Below, piece after piece: positions 20,203 to 28,339 of a stretch of 42,628 nt of DNA. The notes under the pieces were generated by a model, which saw nothing but the letters and a program-made list of their open reading frames with translations, was not told where the DNA came from and searched no databases. Positions within the stretch are counted from its first letter, which is position 1. Each line of letters starts with the position of its first letter. This DNA comes from an uncultured Collinsella sp. (GTDB lineage Bacteria > Actinomycetota > Coriobacteriia > Coriobacteriales > Coriobacteriaceae): the NCBI GenBank assembly GCA_902479075.1, contig CABSNK010000019.1:1-42628 (forward strand), read 5' to 3'. The position numbers and the translations under genes were made by a program.

Positions 20203-20871
20203 CTATTTAACTTCAAACCTGAAGAGCCTTCGCTCCGGCAGATCGGTCATCTTCATCGTATAGGTCCCGGGAAACGCTTTCTCAAAACGGACGGTCTCGT
20301 AACCTTCGAAATAGTCGTTGGTGTTTTGCATCATGAATGGGACGAGTAACTCGTTCTCCGCCCCAACCTGTACAGCAAACGCAGCAGAACCGCCCAGCAC
20401 CGGCATTGCCTGCGTTATCAGATCGGTATTGACCACAAAGTCATAGTTTGGCGCAGACTCCGGCACCAAATGCCAAACATACGCTTTAATTCCGCCTTCG
20501 ACATTGTCCTTATTCCTGACACGCATCTTTACGGCGATAACACACGTGATGTCGGCGTCCTTCAATTTCGTTTTCGTATCTACGATGCCATATTTTGAAT
20601 AATCATCATGCGCACGCTTGAGATACTCGCGCGGCGTGAGCAGCTCTGCCCCGTCTATGCAAAACGAATACCCGTCAGTCGCCACATCCTTCGACCCCAG
20701 AAACGCCCCATCCATCGAGAGCCATTCGCCCTCCGCGTAATATTTTTCAGGAATGACTGTCCGGTTCCCGTTAACGACGCTCACCCTCATGCCCGCAAGG
20801 CCGGTAACAGCACAGCCAAAAAGCGCGAGCATCGACCTTCTCGTCAACAGGGCCTTCTTCATCGCGCTCAC
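20203..20871 (-). CDS. Signal-anchored exported protein of the ABC cassette
   Basis: I do not recognise the family. About 220 residues with an N-terminal signal that contains TRRSMLALFGCAVTG, resembling a twin-arginine signal and possibly a lipoprotein cysteine; the rest is predicted to be beta-rich and extracytoplasmic, with DYFEGYETVRFEKAFPGTY near the end. A GTG start at 20871 overlaps the ATPase stop (GTGA); an ATG nine bases later (20862) is an alternative with better ribosome-site spacing. It is the last gene of the cassette and translationally coupled to the ATPase, so it is likely a partner of the exporter or an immunity-type protein; this is inference. Confidence 0.65.
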   Translation of the reverse strand: MSAMKKALLTRRSMLALFGCAVTGLAGMRVSVVNGNRTVIPEKYYAEGEWLSMDGAFLGSKDVATDGYSFCIDGAELLTPREYLKRAHDDYSKYGIVDTKTKLKDADITCVIAVKMRVRNKDNVEGGIKAYVWHLVPESAPNYDFVVNTDLITQAMPVLGGSAAFAVQVGAENELLVPFMMQNTNDYFEGYETVRFEKAFPGTYTMKMTDLPERRLFRFEVK

Positions 20872-21512
20872 GACCTTTCCCGAACTTTCACAACGGCACC
20901 GTCGCGCATGCAGTAAACACGATCGGCTAGCTCCTCGAGCACCTCTCCGTCATGGCTAGACAGAAGAACCTCGCGACCCGTTGATGCCGCCATCGCCACA
21001 ACGCGCTTGAGCATTTCCACGCCCGCTTCGTCGAGGGCATTCGTTGGCTCATCGAGAACAAGCAGCTTCGGCTTTTCCATAATTGCCGCAGCTATTCCCA
21101 GACGCTGCTTCATCCCAAGCGAGTATGCTCGAAACTTCTTTTTTTCGTCTGCATCGAGCCCCACGAGCCGCAGGGCAGAGCGAATGTCCTCGGGGGTGGC
21201 AACGCCATTGATTTGAGCTATGAGCTCCAGATTGTCGTAACCAGACAGATATCCTAAAAAGGAAGGCGCCTCTATCAACATCCCCAGACTCGGCGGAAAC
21301 GAGATATCCGCCCCAAGTCTTTGGCCATCGATAATAATCTCGCCCTCGGTGGGTCTAATCAATCCGCAGACCGCTCGCATGAGCATGGTCTTACCCGAAC
21401 CGTTTATCCCCTGAAGCCCGACCACAGTCCCAGGGTCAACCTCGATAGACACGTTGCGCAGGACATCGTTTTTGCCCATGCGCTTCGATACGTCCCTAAC
21501 GATCACACTCAT
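20868..21512 (-). CDS. ABC transporter ATP-binding protein
   Basis: A 214-residue ABC ATPase energising the two permeases upstream. Walker A is GINGSGKT (about 35-42), the Q-loop region contains GMLIEAPSFLGYLSGYDNLEL, the signature is YSLGMKQRLGIA (LSGGQ-type, about 128-139), Walker B is LLVLDEPTNALDE (about 150-162), followed by the switch histidine in LLSSHD. These features match the drug/peptide-type ABC-2 ATPases. The ATG at 21512 overlaps the upstream permease stop (ATGA) and is preceded by AAAGAGGGAC, which excludes the longer in-frame start. Confidence 0.93.
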   Translation of the reverse strand: MSVIVRDVSKRMGKNDVLRNVSIEVDPGTVVGLQGINGSGKTMLMRAVCGLIRPTEGEIIIDGQRLGADISFPPSLGMLIEAPSFLGYLSGYDNLELIAQINGVATPEDIRSALRLVGLDADEKKKFRAYSLGMKQRLGIAAAIMEKPKLLVLDEPTNALDEAGVEMLKRVVAMAASTGREVLLSSHDGEVLEELADRVYCMRDGAVVKVRERS

Positions 21513-22345
21513 ATCTTGTCCCTCTTTTCGATAAGGTCGGCCCTTCGAAACCACAGTCCACCCAACGATAGGCATAACGACATAATCACAATTGAAAACA
21601 AGCCACTCGAGCCCGTCGCAATTCCTTCTTTGACGATTCCACCCCAGCGCAACAGCATCAAGGCATTTCCCAGTAGCGCCCAATGCCGCGCATATGCCGA
21701 ACAGATCAGGTAGCTCATTACAACCGCAAATGAAACTGACGGCCCAAGCACAAACCCAACCGTTGCCTGCACAAACGCAAGCGCCTCAAAAGCAAGAAAG
21801 AGACCTGCGAAAAACGGCAGTGCACCTGCTTCGCTCGCCTTGAGAAACCACGGCGCCAAATTAGCCAGCTGAAGCGACTCGCCATGGATGACCGCGCTGA
21901 ACGAGGCACTCACCATCAAGCTCCAAATCACAACAGAGCAAACCACCACGAGCAGCGAAAATGCTGTTATCGCCGCCACTGAGATAAAACGCGAGACCCA
22001 CCAAAGGGTTCTCGCCCGGCATCGGACAAGCGTTTGCAAACCAAACCCGTGCAACGATTCGGCGGGATAATCGAGTGTTGTATAGAGAATAAGCAGAATG
22101 AGAAATAGCCATCCTAGCGGAAGCACAAACATGACCCCGGGCCTAGGCTCAAACGGAGCAGATCCGGCAAACACGAGCGCAAGATTGTCCGCAAACCCCA
22201 AGGCATCCGTCCTGACCCCATACACAGAAGACAAACCGTAGGCGTACACCAGGTTCGCAACGGTCACTGCCGCAATCGCAATAAAGGTAATGATGTTCTT
22301 CTTCAAAACGGTCCTCAGGTCCGCGGCGACCAGCCTAAACAGCAT
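21509..22345 (-). CDS. ABC transporter permease (second)
   Basis: A 278-residue integral membrane protein with about six hydrophobic segments, beginning MLFRLVAADLRTVLKKNIITF. It resembles ABC-2 type permeases fused to no ATPase. The start at 22345 overlaps the upstream permease stop by one base (TGATG) and is preceded by GGGAGAT; the eight-residue longer start overlaps the previous gene without a ribosome site. Same topology and order as its neighbour, so the two presumably form a heterodimeric pore with the ATPase at 20868. Confidence 0.85.
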   Translation of the reverse strand: MLFRLVAADLRTVLKKNIITFIAIAAVTVANLVYAYGLSSVYGVRTDALGFADNLALVFAGSAPFEPRPGVMFVLPLGWLFLILLILYTTLDYPAESLHGFGLQTLVRCRARTLWWVSRFISVAAITAFSLLVVVCSVVIWSLMVSASFSAVIHGESLQLANLAPWFLKASEAGALPFFAGLFLAFEALAFVQATVGFVLGPSVSFAVVMSYLICSAYARHWALLGNALMLLRWGGIVKEGIATGSSGLFSIVIMSLCLSLGGLWFRRADLIEKRDKI

Positions 22346-23226
22346 CAGACCATCTCCCGCCTTTTCCACGCCCCAGAAAAAGCCAACGAAGCAAGGGTCA
22401 ATAATATGATTTCCGCAAAACCGGCTCGAATGTCTGGCCAGTTATTCAGCGATTCCGACCTGATGCTGTTGAAGATATTGCAGTTAAACCCCACACAAGC
22501 CATTACGCCGAAGATCCAGCCATTTGCAAAATGCCACGCAACCATTAGCAGATACGGGACAATTATCGCTTTGATTCTGCTACGAAACAAAATTGAGAAG
22601 CCAGTTACAGCCATGGATAAAGTCCCGAGCGTGACCGCATCGAACAGCGTGTATGCAAGCACATATAACAAAGGATGTGAATAAAATAGACCGGAGAAAT
22701 AGCTATGTAGGTAAAGCCCTACGTAGGTCGACTCATCGACCCGAGGAAGATACGCAGGAAAAAGCATCGAGACAATCAGGAAATTGACGAGCAGAGGAAT
22801 GGCAGTCACTGTAAACGCGGAGAGGAAAGCAGACAGCACCTTTACGTTCACGTATGCCTTTCTGGAAACGCGCGTGCATATCTGCATGTCATAACCACTC
22901 AAACGCTCAAAGAGGCACGACCAAGATCCGGCCAACATTGCAAGCAGGGGCAGTGCATAGAAAAACACCGACGCAGACAGTGGCGCGTTCGCGCTCACAA
23001 CAATCCAGTTACCGAAGCTGCTTTCACGTGTTTGACCGAGATAGTTTTTGGCTTGCATGCCAACGCCGTAACCAAAAGAAAGAAGGTTGTGACGTTCTTT
23101 TTCCAAATTTGCCCACGGCTCCAGCGCAGCAGCTATTGCAACTGCGACTGCAATCAAGAGAGCAAAGATAAAAGCTGGGCGTCTTATCGTTTTCGACAGC
23201 TCATATCTTACGAGCCTTTGGTTCAT
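22345..23226 (-). CDS. ABC transporter permease (first)
   Basis: A 293-residue membrane protein, MNQRLVRYELSKTIRRPAF at its start, with about six hydrophobic segments and a large exterior loop (about residues 55-85). The pattern of an amphipathic entry helix followed by a membrane segment and loop is typical of ABC-2 permeases. The ATG at 23226 follows GGGGGAGGAGG, one of the strongest ribosome sites in the window. It lies 54 bases after the secreted four-cysteine protein gene. Confidence 0.85.
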   Translation of the reverse strand: MNQRLVRYELSKTIRRPAFIFALLIAVAVAIAAALEPWANLEKERHNLLSFGYGVGMQAKNYLGQTRESSFGNWIVVSANAPLSASVFFYALPLLAMLAGSWSCLFERLSGYDMQICTRVSRKAYVNVKVLSAFLSAFTVTAIPLLVNFLIVSMLFPAYLPRVDESTYVGLYLHSYFSGLFYSHPLLYVLAYTLFDAVTLGTLSMAVTGFSILFRSRIKAIIVPYLLMVAWHFANGWIFGVMACVGFNCNIFNSIRSESLNNWPDIRAGFAEIILLTLASLAFSGAWKRREMV

Positions 23227-23280
23227 ACGTCCTCCTCCCCCTTCCGACCCAGAAAGCCGGAAGGGAGCCAATTCAAACAA

Positions 23281-23793
23281 CTATGCGGGAAGCTTGCGGA
23301 AATGCCCGACGCAGTCGGGGCTCCATACACCAATAACAGTGCCGTAGCCAGACTCCGCCCATGCAGTCAGTCGCGCCGCAGATCGCCCGTTCTCACGGAC
23401 GAGGTTATACATTTCCCACTGTCCCTTGTGATTCGAACGATACGTTCCCTGAGTACAATTCATGCTGCCGCTACCGCTTGTGTTATACGCACCGTCTGTA
23501 TATAACCGAAGCGGATTTCCCGTATAACCTTGGATATCCAGATAGAGCGATGAGGAATCATCCTTTTGACGGTAGCCAGTTGCACTCGTCCCGGCACATT
23601 GAAAACTAAATGCCCTATCGGCATTGTTCGTACAGGTCGTAATTCCCGTATCGGCGTTTTGAGTAATGCTAGAAACCTGAGAGGTGTCAAACTCCTCTTG
23701 CGCGAACGATGCAGCGGGAACCCCTAGGGACAGACCCGCAGCAATCGCCAACCCGACTCCGATTCGAGTAATAGCGCTCCTTGGCTTAATCAT
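23281..23793 (-). CDS. Secreted four-cysteine protein encoded beside an ABC exporter
   Basis: A 170-residue exported protein of no family I recognise. It has a Sec signal peptide (basic MIKPRS, hydrophobic GVGLAIAAGLSLGVPAA, probable cleavage after ASFA) and a mature part rich in Thr, Ser, Gly, Asn and Tyr with four cysteines (TTCTNN, FQCAG, MNCTQG, PDCVG), suited to two disulfides and a compact beta fold. The ATG at 23793 follows GGAGAAGG. It lies between the LuxR-type regulator and the ABC permeases and is probably the protein whose handling the cassette serves. Bacteriocin, adhesin or sensor ligand are all open; no bacteriocin leader motif is visible. Confidence 0.7.
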   Translation of the reverse strand: MIKPRSAITRIGVGLAIAAGLSLGVPAASFAQEEFDTSQVSSITQNADTGITTCTNNADRAFSFQCAGTSATGYRQKDDSSSLYLDIQGYTGNPLRLYTDGAYNTSGSGSMNCTQGTYRSNHKGQWEMYNLVRENGRSAARLTAWAESGYGTVIGVWSPDCVGHFRKLPA

Positions 23794-23866
23794 GGCCTTC
23801 TCCAATCAAAAGCGGCTAACAATGCGTCGACGCACAGCAACCTTTGCATGAATGGAGAAAGATGTC

Positions 23867-23907
23867 TGTAAACACTCGCTATTGAGTTGATAATCCAGGC
23901 GTTTACA
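23867..23907. promoter_or_regulatory. Inverted TGTAAAC/GTTTACA pair upstream of the secreted-protein gene
   Basis: TGTAAAC at 23867-23873 and its exact complement GTTTACA at 23901-23907 lie 34 bases apart, the second overlapping the regulator stop codon. A separate 10-bp palindrome GCGTCGACGC is at 23824-23833. These are candidate operators for the adjacent regulator. Confidence 0.4.
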
Positions 23908-26044
23908 CGTTATCTACCTGCGATAACAATGAAATAAGCTCTGCTTTGTTCTTGATCTTCAACTGGCGATAGGACGCGGATCGCAGCGCTTGCACCGTAG
24001 ATGCAGCGTAACCGACATCCTGCGCAATGGTCTTTGTCGTTGTGCCCTCTGCCGTCATCAACAATATTCGGGCCTGAACATCGGACAGGGCGCGCGACGT
24101 AAGCAGAGCCAGCCGGCGCACGTGAGCTGCTTCGGTGGACCCGTTCGCACGGTACTTCAAGACGGCCTTCTCGTCCTCAACCGAGCGTACGAGCACGATG
24201 TGCGTAACGAGCATGGGCACAGACCAGCAAACAATCACCGTTGCCACGACGACATTGACGGCCGAACTTTGCCCCAGCAACGACGCAAGGAACAGAGGCT
24301 CGAAAACCGTCAGATCCTGCACCATGTTGAGCAAGACAACCCAGACAGGAGCCGCCGCCCCAAAGCAAAGCATCCATATCCCAAGCATTTTGCGCTGCGG
24401 ACAGCTACGCAGCACTATGTATGTGAGCAACATCCCCGTCAGCACCGCGAACCCATGGATTCGCCCCCTAGTGGCCGCATGGATTAAAGTAGCCGCACCT
24501 ATTGACACCAACGGCACGATAGCCCGGACACGGGCATGCACCTTAAACGGACGCAGCCCAACAGCGAGCGAGACCGTAGATGCCACGCCGCACAGCAGGA
24601 CCGGCGCAGCCATCAACGGATCGCATATACACCTCCATGCCGCGATATAGACAAAAGACCATTCCACGGCAGACAGCACCGCCCATACGCACGGGCTTCC
24701 GAGCCCAATCGCCCCATCCGTTCTAGTCAGCGCAACTTCACGATTCAGTTTTTCACCCGCGTAGTGCAGCGACAGAAGCAGTCCGAGACCCAATGCATAG
24801 CTTGCGAGAGAAAAGGCGACTGCCCGCGAAACACCGGATCCCCAATCGCTATCCGCCATTACCAAGGGGCCCGCCGCAAGGAGGATAAAAAATGTTGTGA
24901 GCAGGTATCGAAACAGCCGGCGCGTCCGAACTGATGTCAACATATCACCAGCATGCCGCTGCAGCAGACCAGGCCCTGTAGCATCACCCTCACCCGCAAA
25001 CAATGCCACGAGCTCGCGTGAGCCCGCAACCGATGCCTTCCCGTATGCTCGGTGAAGCGTTGTTCGCACCGTCGATGGCTTCGTACCCGTCTCCCTGGCA
25101 ATTTCCGCCGGCGTTTTCCCTTTGAGCAGCAGTCGAACAAACTGCTCTTCTCGAGGCGACAGGGCAGGGGAAAACACCCCCGCATCGAATGGGTCGGACG
25201 TGCGAGGGGTATCCGAATTGTTGTCCCGTTTCTCCCTTAGCAATGTGCATACGAAGGCGGCAACAGCAATAGCGGACCCCATCGACAGTGATGCAATGAC
25301 TGCGGCATCGCTTGCAAAGTATGCCACCTCGACAGCCGGAACAAGGCCAATGGGAACTGCTACAAGCACAGAACGGGCAAACACGTCGCCCTGCCCCCGA
25401 CCAAAGGCGCGGGGACAGCAAAGCAGCGGGACCGCAGCCAATACGAGATAGACCAGCGGAATTAAAAGCACGAGGCCAATTGATGCGGCCGTTACAGAGG
25501 GCATCCCCCATGGCTCGGGAACGACTCTCCATGAAATTCGACAGCAAAACAGCAGGCAAGACAGGACAACTATTGTTTCTGCAAAAAGCGTGCTCTGCGA
25601 TCGGCGGGTCCCCCTTTCGCCGTCCCGCGCCGCCCCCCGTATCAAAGGAGAGCCCGCCGTATCCCAAATTACATATGAGAGGAGCAACGACCCAGTGAAG
25701 CACAAGGCACACGAAACACGATGCAACAACCAGATTGGTGCAAACACGATTGGAATAGAATCTCCGCGAGCATAGAAGGCCAAGTCGACCCATTCGGGAA
25801 CCACCGCAATAGCAGCAAGGAAAACACCGAAGACGCCAAGGCGACCCGGCCGTCTTATTTCTCTCCCCTTGCGGAGCGCAACACCATGACCAAACGCCGC
25901 GAGGCATGCGCCAAGGATAACGAGCCAGGTCATTGCACCTGATGCCAAGCCGATTGAAGATGAAAACCGGTGATAAGGGGTAACCGCCATTACGACGAGC
26001 GCAATGGCGAAAGCAGATGTGGCAGAACAGCGGGAAAAGAGCAT
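23903..26044 (-). CDS. Membrane regulator with two LuxR-type HTH domains (6TM-HTH-6TM-HTH)
   Basis: A 713-residue protein that repeats one architecture twice: about six hydrophobic segments (about residues 5-270), then a LuxR/GerE helix-turn-helix (about 295-350: LSPREEQFVRLLLKGKTPAE followed by IARETGTKPSTVRTTL), then another set of segments (about 378-630) and a second LuxR-type domain (about 652-708: LSDVQARILLMTAEGTTTKT followed by IAQDVGYAASTVQALR). The single-copy form, membrane domain plus LuxR, is common in Coriobacteriia; a two-copy chain is unusual. The start at 26044 follows GGAGGTCAT; a start seven codons earlier is possible. It should bind DNA at the membrane, probably controlling the downstream secreted-protein/ABC cassette 109 bases away. 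Confidence 0.88.
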   Translation of the reverse strand: MLFSRCSATSAFAIALVVMAVTPYHRFSSSIGLASGAMTWLVILGACLAAFGHGVALRKGREIRRPGRLGVFGVFLAAIAVVPEWVDLAFYARGDSIPIVFAPIWLLHRVSCALCFTGSLLLSYVIWDTAGSPLIRGAARDGERGTRRSQSTLFAETIVVLSCLLFCCRISWRVVPEPWGMPSVTAASIGLVLLIPLVYLVLAAVPLLCCPRAFGRGQGDVFARSVLVAVPIGLVPAVEVAYFASDAAVIASLSMGSAIAVAAFVCTLLREKRDNNSDTPRTSDPFDAGVFSPALSPREEQFVRLLLKGKTPAEIARETGTKPSTVRTTLHRAYGKASVAGSRELVALFAGEGDATGPGLLQRHAGDMLTSVRTRRLFRYLLTTFFILLAAGPLVMADSDWGSGVSRAVAFSLASYALGLGLLLSLHYAGEKLNREVALTRTDGAIGLGSPCVWAVLSAVEWSFVYIAAWRCICDPLMAAPVLLCGVASTVSLAVGLRPFKVHARVRAIVPLVSIGAATLIHAATRGRIHGFAVLTGMLLTYIVLRSCPQRKMLGIWMLCFGAAAPVWVVLLNMVQDLTVFEPLFLASLLGQSSAVNVVVATVIVCWSVPMLVTHIVLVRSVEDEKAVLKYRANGSTEAAHVRRLALLTSRALSDVQARILLMTAEGTTTKTIAQDVGYAASTVQALRSASYRQLKIKNKAELISLLSQVDNV

Positions 26045-26186
26045 ATGACCTCCATAGCGTGTCATTATATCGCTCGGGCTGCTCGTTTATCTCCACGCCC
26101 ACACCAGCCAGCATCAACGATTCAGGCGAACTCCAATCCGAGCCAGATCACGGTTCAGCTTTTGTCCGCAGTCCCCGCATCAAAGC

Positions 26187-26324
26187 GGGATGCGGTTTCC
26201 TTTTGAGCGTCGATCTGGAAACTGTATCCCGTTCTGAGTCAATATTCTGGGACGCAGTTTCCGCAGCACACCCCATTCGGAAAGCGTGTCCCAGTATTTG
26301 GCCGCAAACTGGGGCGCGCTTTCC
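26187..26324. repeat. Cluster of five alternating 14-17-bp inverted repeats
   Basis: Copies at 26187-26200, 26217-26230, 26249-26262, 26279-26295 and 26308-26324 vary around GGAAANNGNGTCCC or its complement and alternate in orientation. They pair as two hairpins, 26217/26249 (18-base loop) and 26279/26308 (12-base loop, 15 of 17 positions pairing). The cluster lies between the divergent regulator (26044) and kinase (26486) genes and resembles a BIME-type mosaic of REP repeats. Confidence 0.75.
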
Positions 26325-26399
26325 GGATGGGTCGAGACGAAGGCCAAGCCAGACAGGCAGCCTCGCATCCCGCCATCCTCGCCATCCGCCTGAGCGTGC

Positions 26400-26405
26400 T
26401 ACACT
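26400..26405 (+). promoter_or_regulatory. Candidate extended -10 of the morphogenesis operon
   Basis: TACACT preceded by TGC gives an extended -10 (TGN-TACACT) about 80 bases before the kinase start at 26486. No -35 is visible, as is common with extended -10 promoters. Weak evidence. Confidence 0.35.
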
Positions 26406-26485
26406 AGCAGCATCTATGCCACCGCGAACGGCTCGGCTCCGCGCCCGCCGCTCGCAAACGAACTTTAAACGCACGAGGGTTGGCC

Positions 26486-28339
26486 ATGCCGCTTTTCTCG
26501 CAACATACCGCCCGGTTCTCGCCGGACGTTCCCTTGGAGGGCACCAGCTCTCGCGAGCTGCTCAAGCGGTACCAGCCGCTCGAGACACTTGCGACCGGCG
26601 GTTTTGGCTCCATCGAGATCTGCCGCGACACGCACCTGCGCCGCCGCGTCGCCATTAAGCGCATCCCCCTTATCAACGGTGCCGGCATGCCCGCCAGCGA
26701 CATCATGGATGTCCTGCGCGAGGCGCACACTGCCGCTATGCTTCAACATCCCAACATCGTGCAGGTCATCGACTTTACGCACGACACAGCCTATGCCTAC
26801 CTGGTTATGGAATATGTCGATGGCATGTCGCTGGCCGAGTTTTTGCATCGCGTGGACGGCCACTCACTTACCTTTGACGAGGCCGCAGCCATTGCCGATG
26901 CCCTGGGCCAGGCGCTCACCTTCGCCCATAGTAATGGCGTACTCCACCTGGACATTAAGCCCGCCAACGTGCTCATCGACCACTCGGGCAATGTAAAGCT
27001 CACCGACTTTGGCATGGCGCGACTGTCGTCCGCCGGTGGCTTTGGCGGCTCGCGCGGCGGCACCATCGGCTACATGCCGCCCGAGCAGCTCGATATCGAG
27101 ACCGGCACGGTCGATGAGCGCGCCGATGTCTTTGCCCTCGCCTGTGTGATCTACGAGGGCTTGTGCGGCAGCGCTCCCTTTATGGCAGCCACGCCCGCCG
27201 ACTCGCTCGACCGCATCATCGGCGGCGCCACCTATCCCAGCGAGCTGATACCACACTTTCCCCCGGGAGCCGAGGCTGCGCTCATGAGCGCGCTCTCCCC
27301 CATGCCGCAGGACCGCCCCAACAGCATCGAGGCATTTTGCGACCAGCTCCTTGCCGGTCTGGGCAGCGTGCGCGAAGGCCGTCGCAGCCTGGAGCAAATG
27401 GTTGGCGAGCTTTCGGATGACGAGCAGGAGCTCGACGATATCGAGCCGTCGCACTACGAGGACGACGCCATCGAGGTCGACCCCGCACTCGGCTGGGCGG
27501 GCACGCGCTGGAGCCATGCGCGCGACTACACCATGCGCACTATCTCGGCGCTAACGTGCGGCACCTTTAGCTTTTTGTTGATGCAAACGGCCGGGGTCGC
27601 GGCGCTTCCCGGCCTGGTCATTGCGGCTATCGCGATCGGAGCGGCGGCTGGCCTGGCCCCCCAGATCGGCTCGGCCATCTCCGCTGTGGGCTTTTTGGTG
27701 CTCATGGCCAACGCCACCATGCAGGCACAGGGCATCCTGTCGATGCTGCCCGTCGCGGTGATCTTTGCCGCCGCCATGTCCGGTTGGTGGATCGCCTGGG
27801 GTCGTACCGAGGCTGCCGCGAGCGCCGCACTCGCCTGTGCACTCGCGCTTGGCTGTCTGACCGGCAATACCTTCCTGGCAGCTGGGGTCGCCGCCGGCGT
27901 CGCGTCATTTTGGCTCGGCCCGGCAAGCGCCGCCGCGGCAACGGGCATGGGCACGCTTTTTGCCCGTCTGGCCACGGTCGCGCTTTCAGCCGGAGGCGTG
28001 CTGGGGCTCGGTAACGTTGCCGCAGCGCTGGGAGACCCACTCCTTTGGGCTGCCTTTGGGCTGGCCGCGGCAACTGCCGCGGCGTCATCTGCGCTGCTCA
28101 ATGCCCATGCCAAGCGTGCCGATCAGGACTCAAACCTTGCCGCAATCGCCGCCATCGCTGTCACCGGCATCGGCTGCGCAGCGGCGTCCTGTCTTGCACA
28201 CCATATGGAAATTGCCAGCCTTGCAGCCGCGGTCATCGCCAAGGCGGCGGTTGCGGGAACCCTATCCTCTATAATCGTTGGGATATGCCTATATTTGCTC
28301 GGATACCAAAGAACCTATACGGAGAGTGATCTTTCGTGA
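26486..28339 (+). CDS. Ser/Thr protein kinase with multi-pass membrane domain and HLD catalytic loop
   Basis: A 617-residue Hanks-type kinase heading the cell-wall signalling operon. Glycine loop ATGGFGSIEI, ATP lysine K58 in VAIKRI, catalytic loop HLDIKPANVL (H154-D156-N161) and DFG at D174, then GTIGYMPPEQ. The Arg of HRD is Leu, so activation-loop phosphorylation probably does not control it in the usual way. An acidic linker (about 305-335) leads to about eight hydrophobic segments filling residues 350-617, with no extracellular sensor domain. ATG at 26486 follows GAGGG. The stop overlaps the GTG start of the FhaA-like gene (GTGA), so translation is coupled. Confidence 0.88.
   Translation: MPLFSQHTARFSPDVPLEGTSSRELLKRYQPLETLATGGFGSIEICRDTHLRRRVAIKRIPLINGAGMPASDIMDVLREAHTAAMLQHPNIVQVIDFTHDTAYAYLVMEYVDGMSLAEFLHRVDGHSLTFDEAAAIADALGQALTFAHSNGVLHLDIKPANVLIDHSGNVKLTDFGMARLSSAGGFGGSRGGTIGYMPPEQLDIETGTVDERADVFALACVIYEGLCGSAPFMAATPADSLDRIIGGATYPSELIPHFPPGAEAALMSALSPMPQDRPNSIEAFCDQLLAGLGSVREGRRSLEQMVGELSDDEQELDDIEPSHYEDDAIEVDPALGWAGTRWSHARDYTMRTISALTCGTFSFLLMQTAGVAALPGLVIAAIAIGAAAGLAPQIGSAISAVGFLVLMANATMQAQGILSMLPVAVIFAAAMSGWWIAWGRTEAAASAALACALALGCLTGNTFLAAGVAAGVASFWLGPASAAAATGMGTLFARLATVALSAGGVLGLGNVAAALGDPLLWAAFGLAAATAAASSALLNAHAKRADQDSNLAAIAAIAVTGIGCAAASCLAHHMEIASLAAAVIAKAAVAGTLSSIIVGICLYLLGYQRTYTESDLS

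Noticed and set aside
23281..23793. Lactococcin-972-type bacteriocin assignment for the secreted protein
   Set aside because: An exporter is adjacent, but the protein is too long, has four cysteines and lacks the family's tryptophan/tyrosine-rich core.
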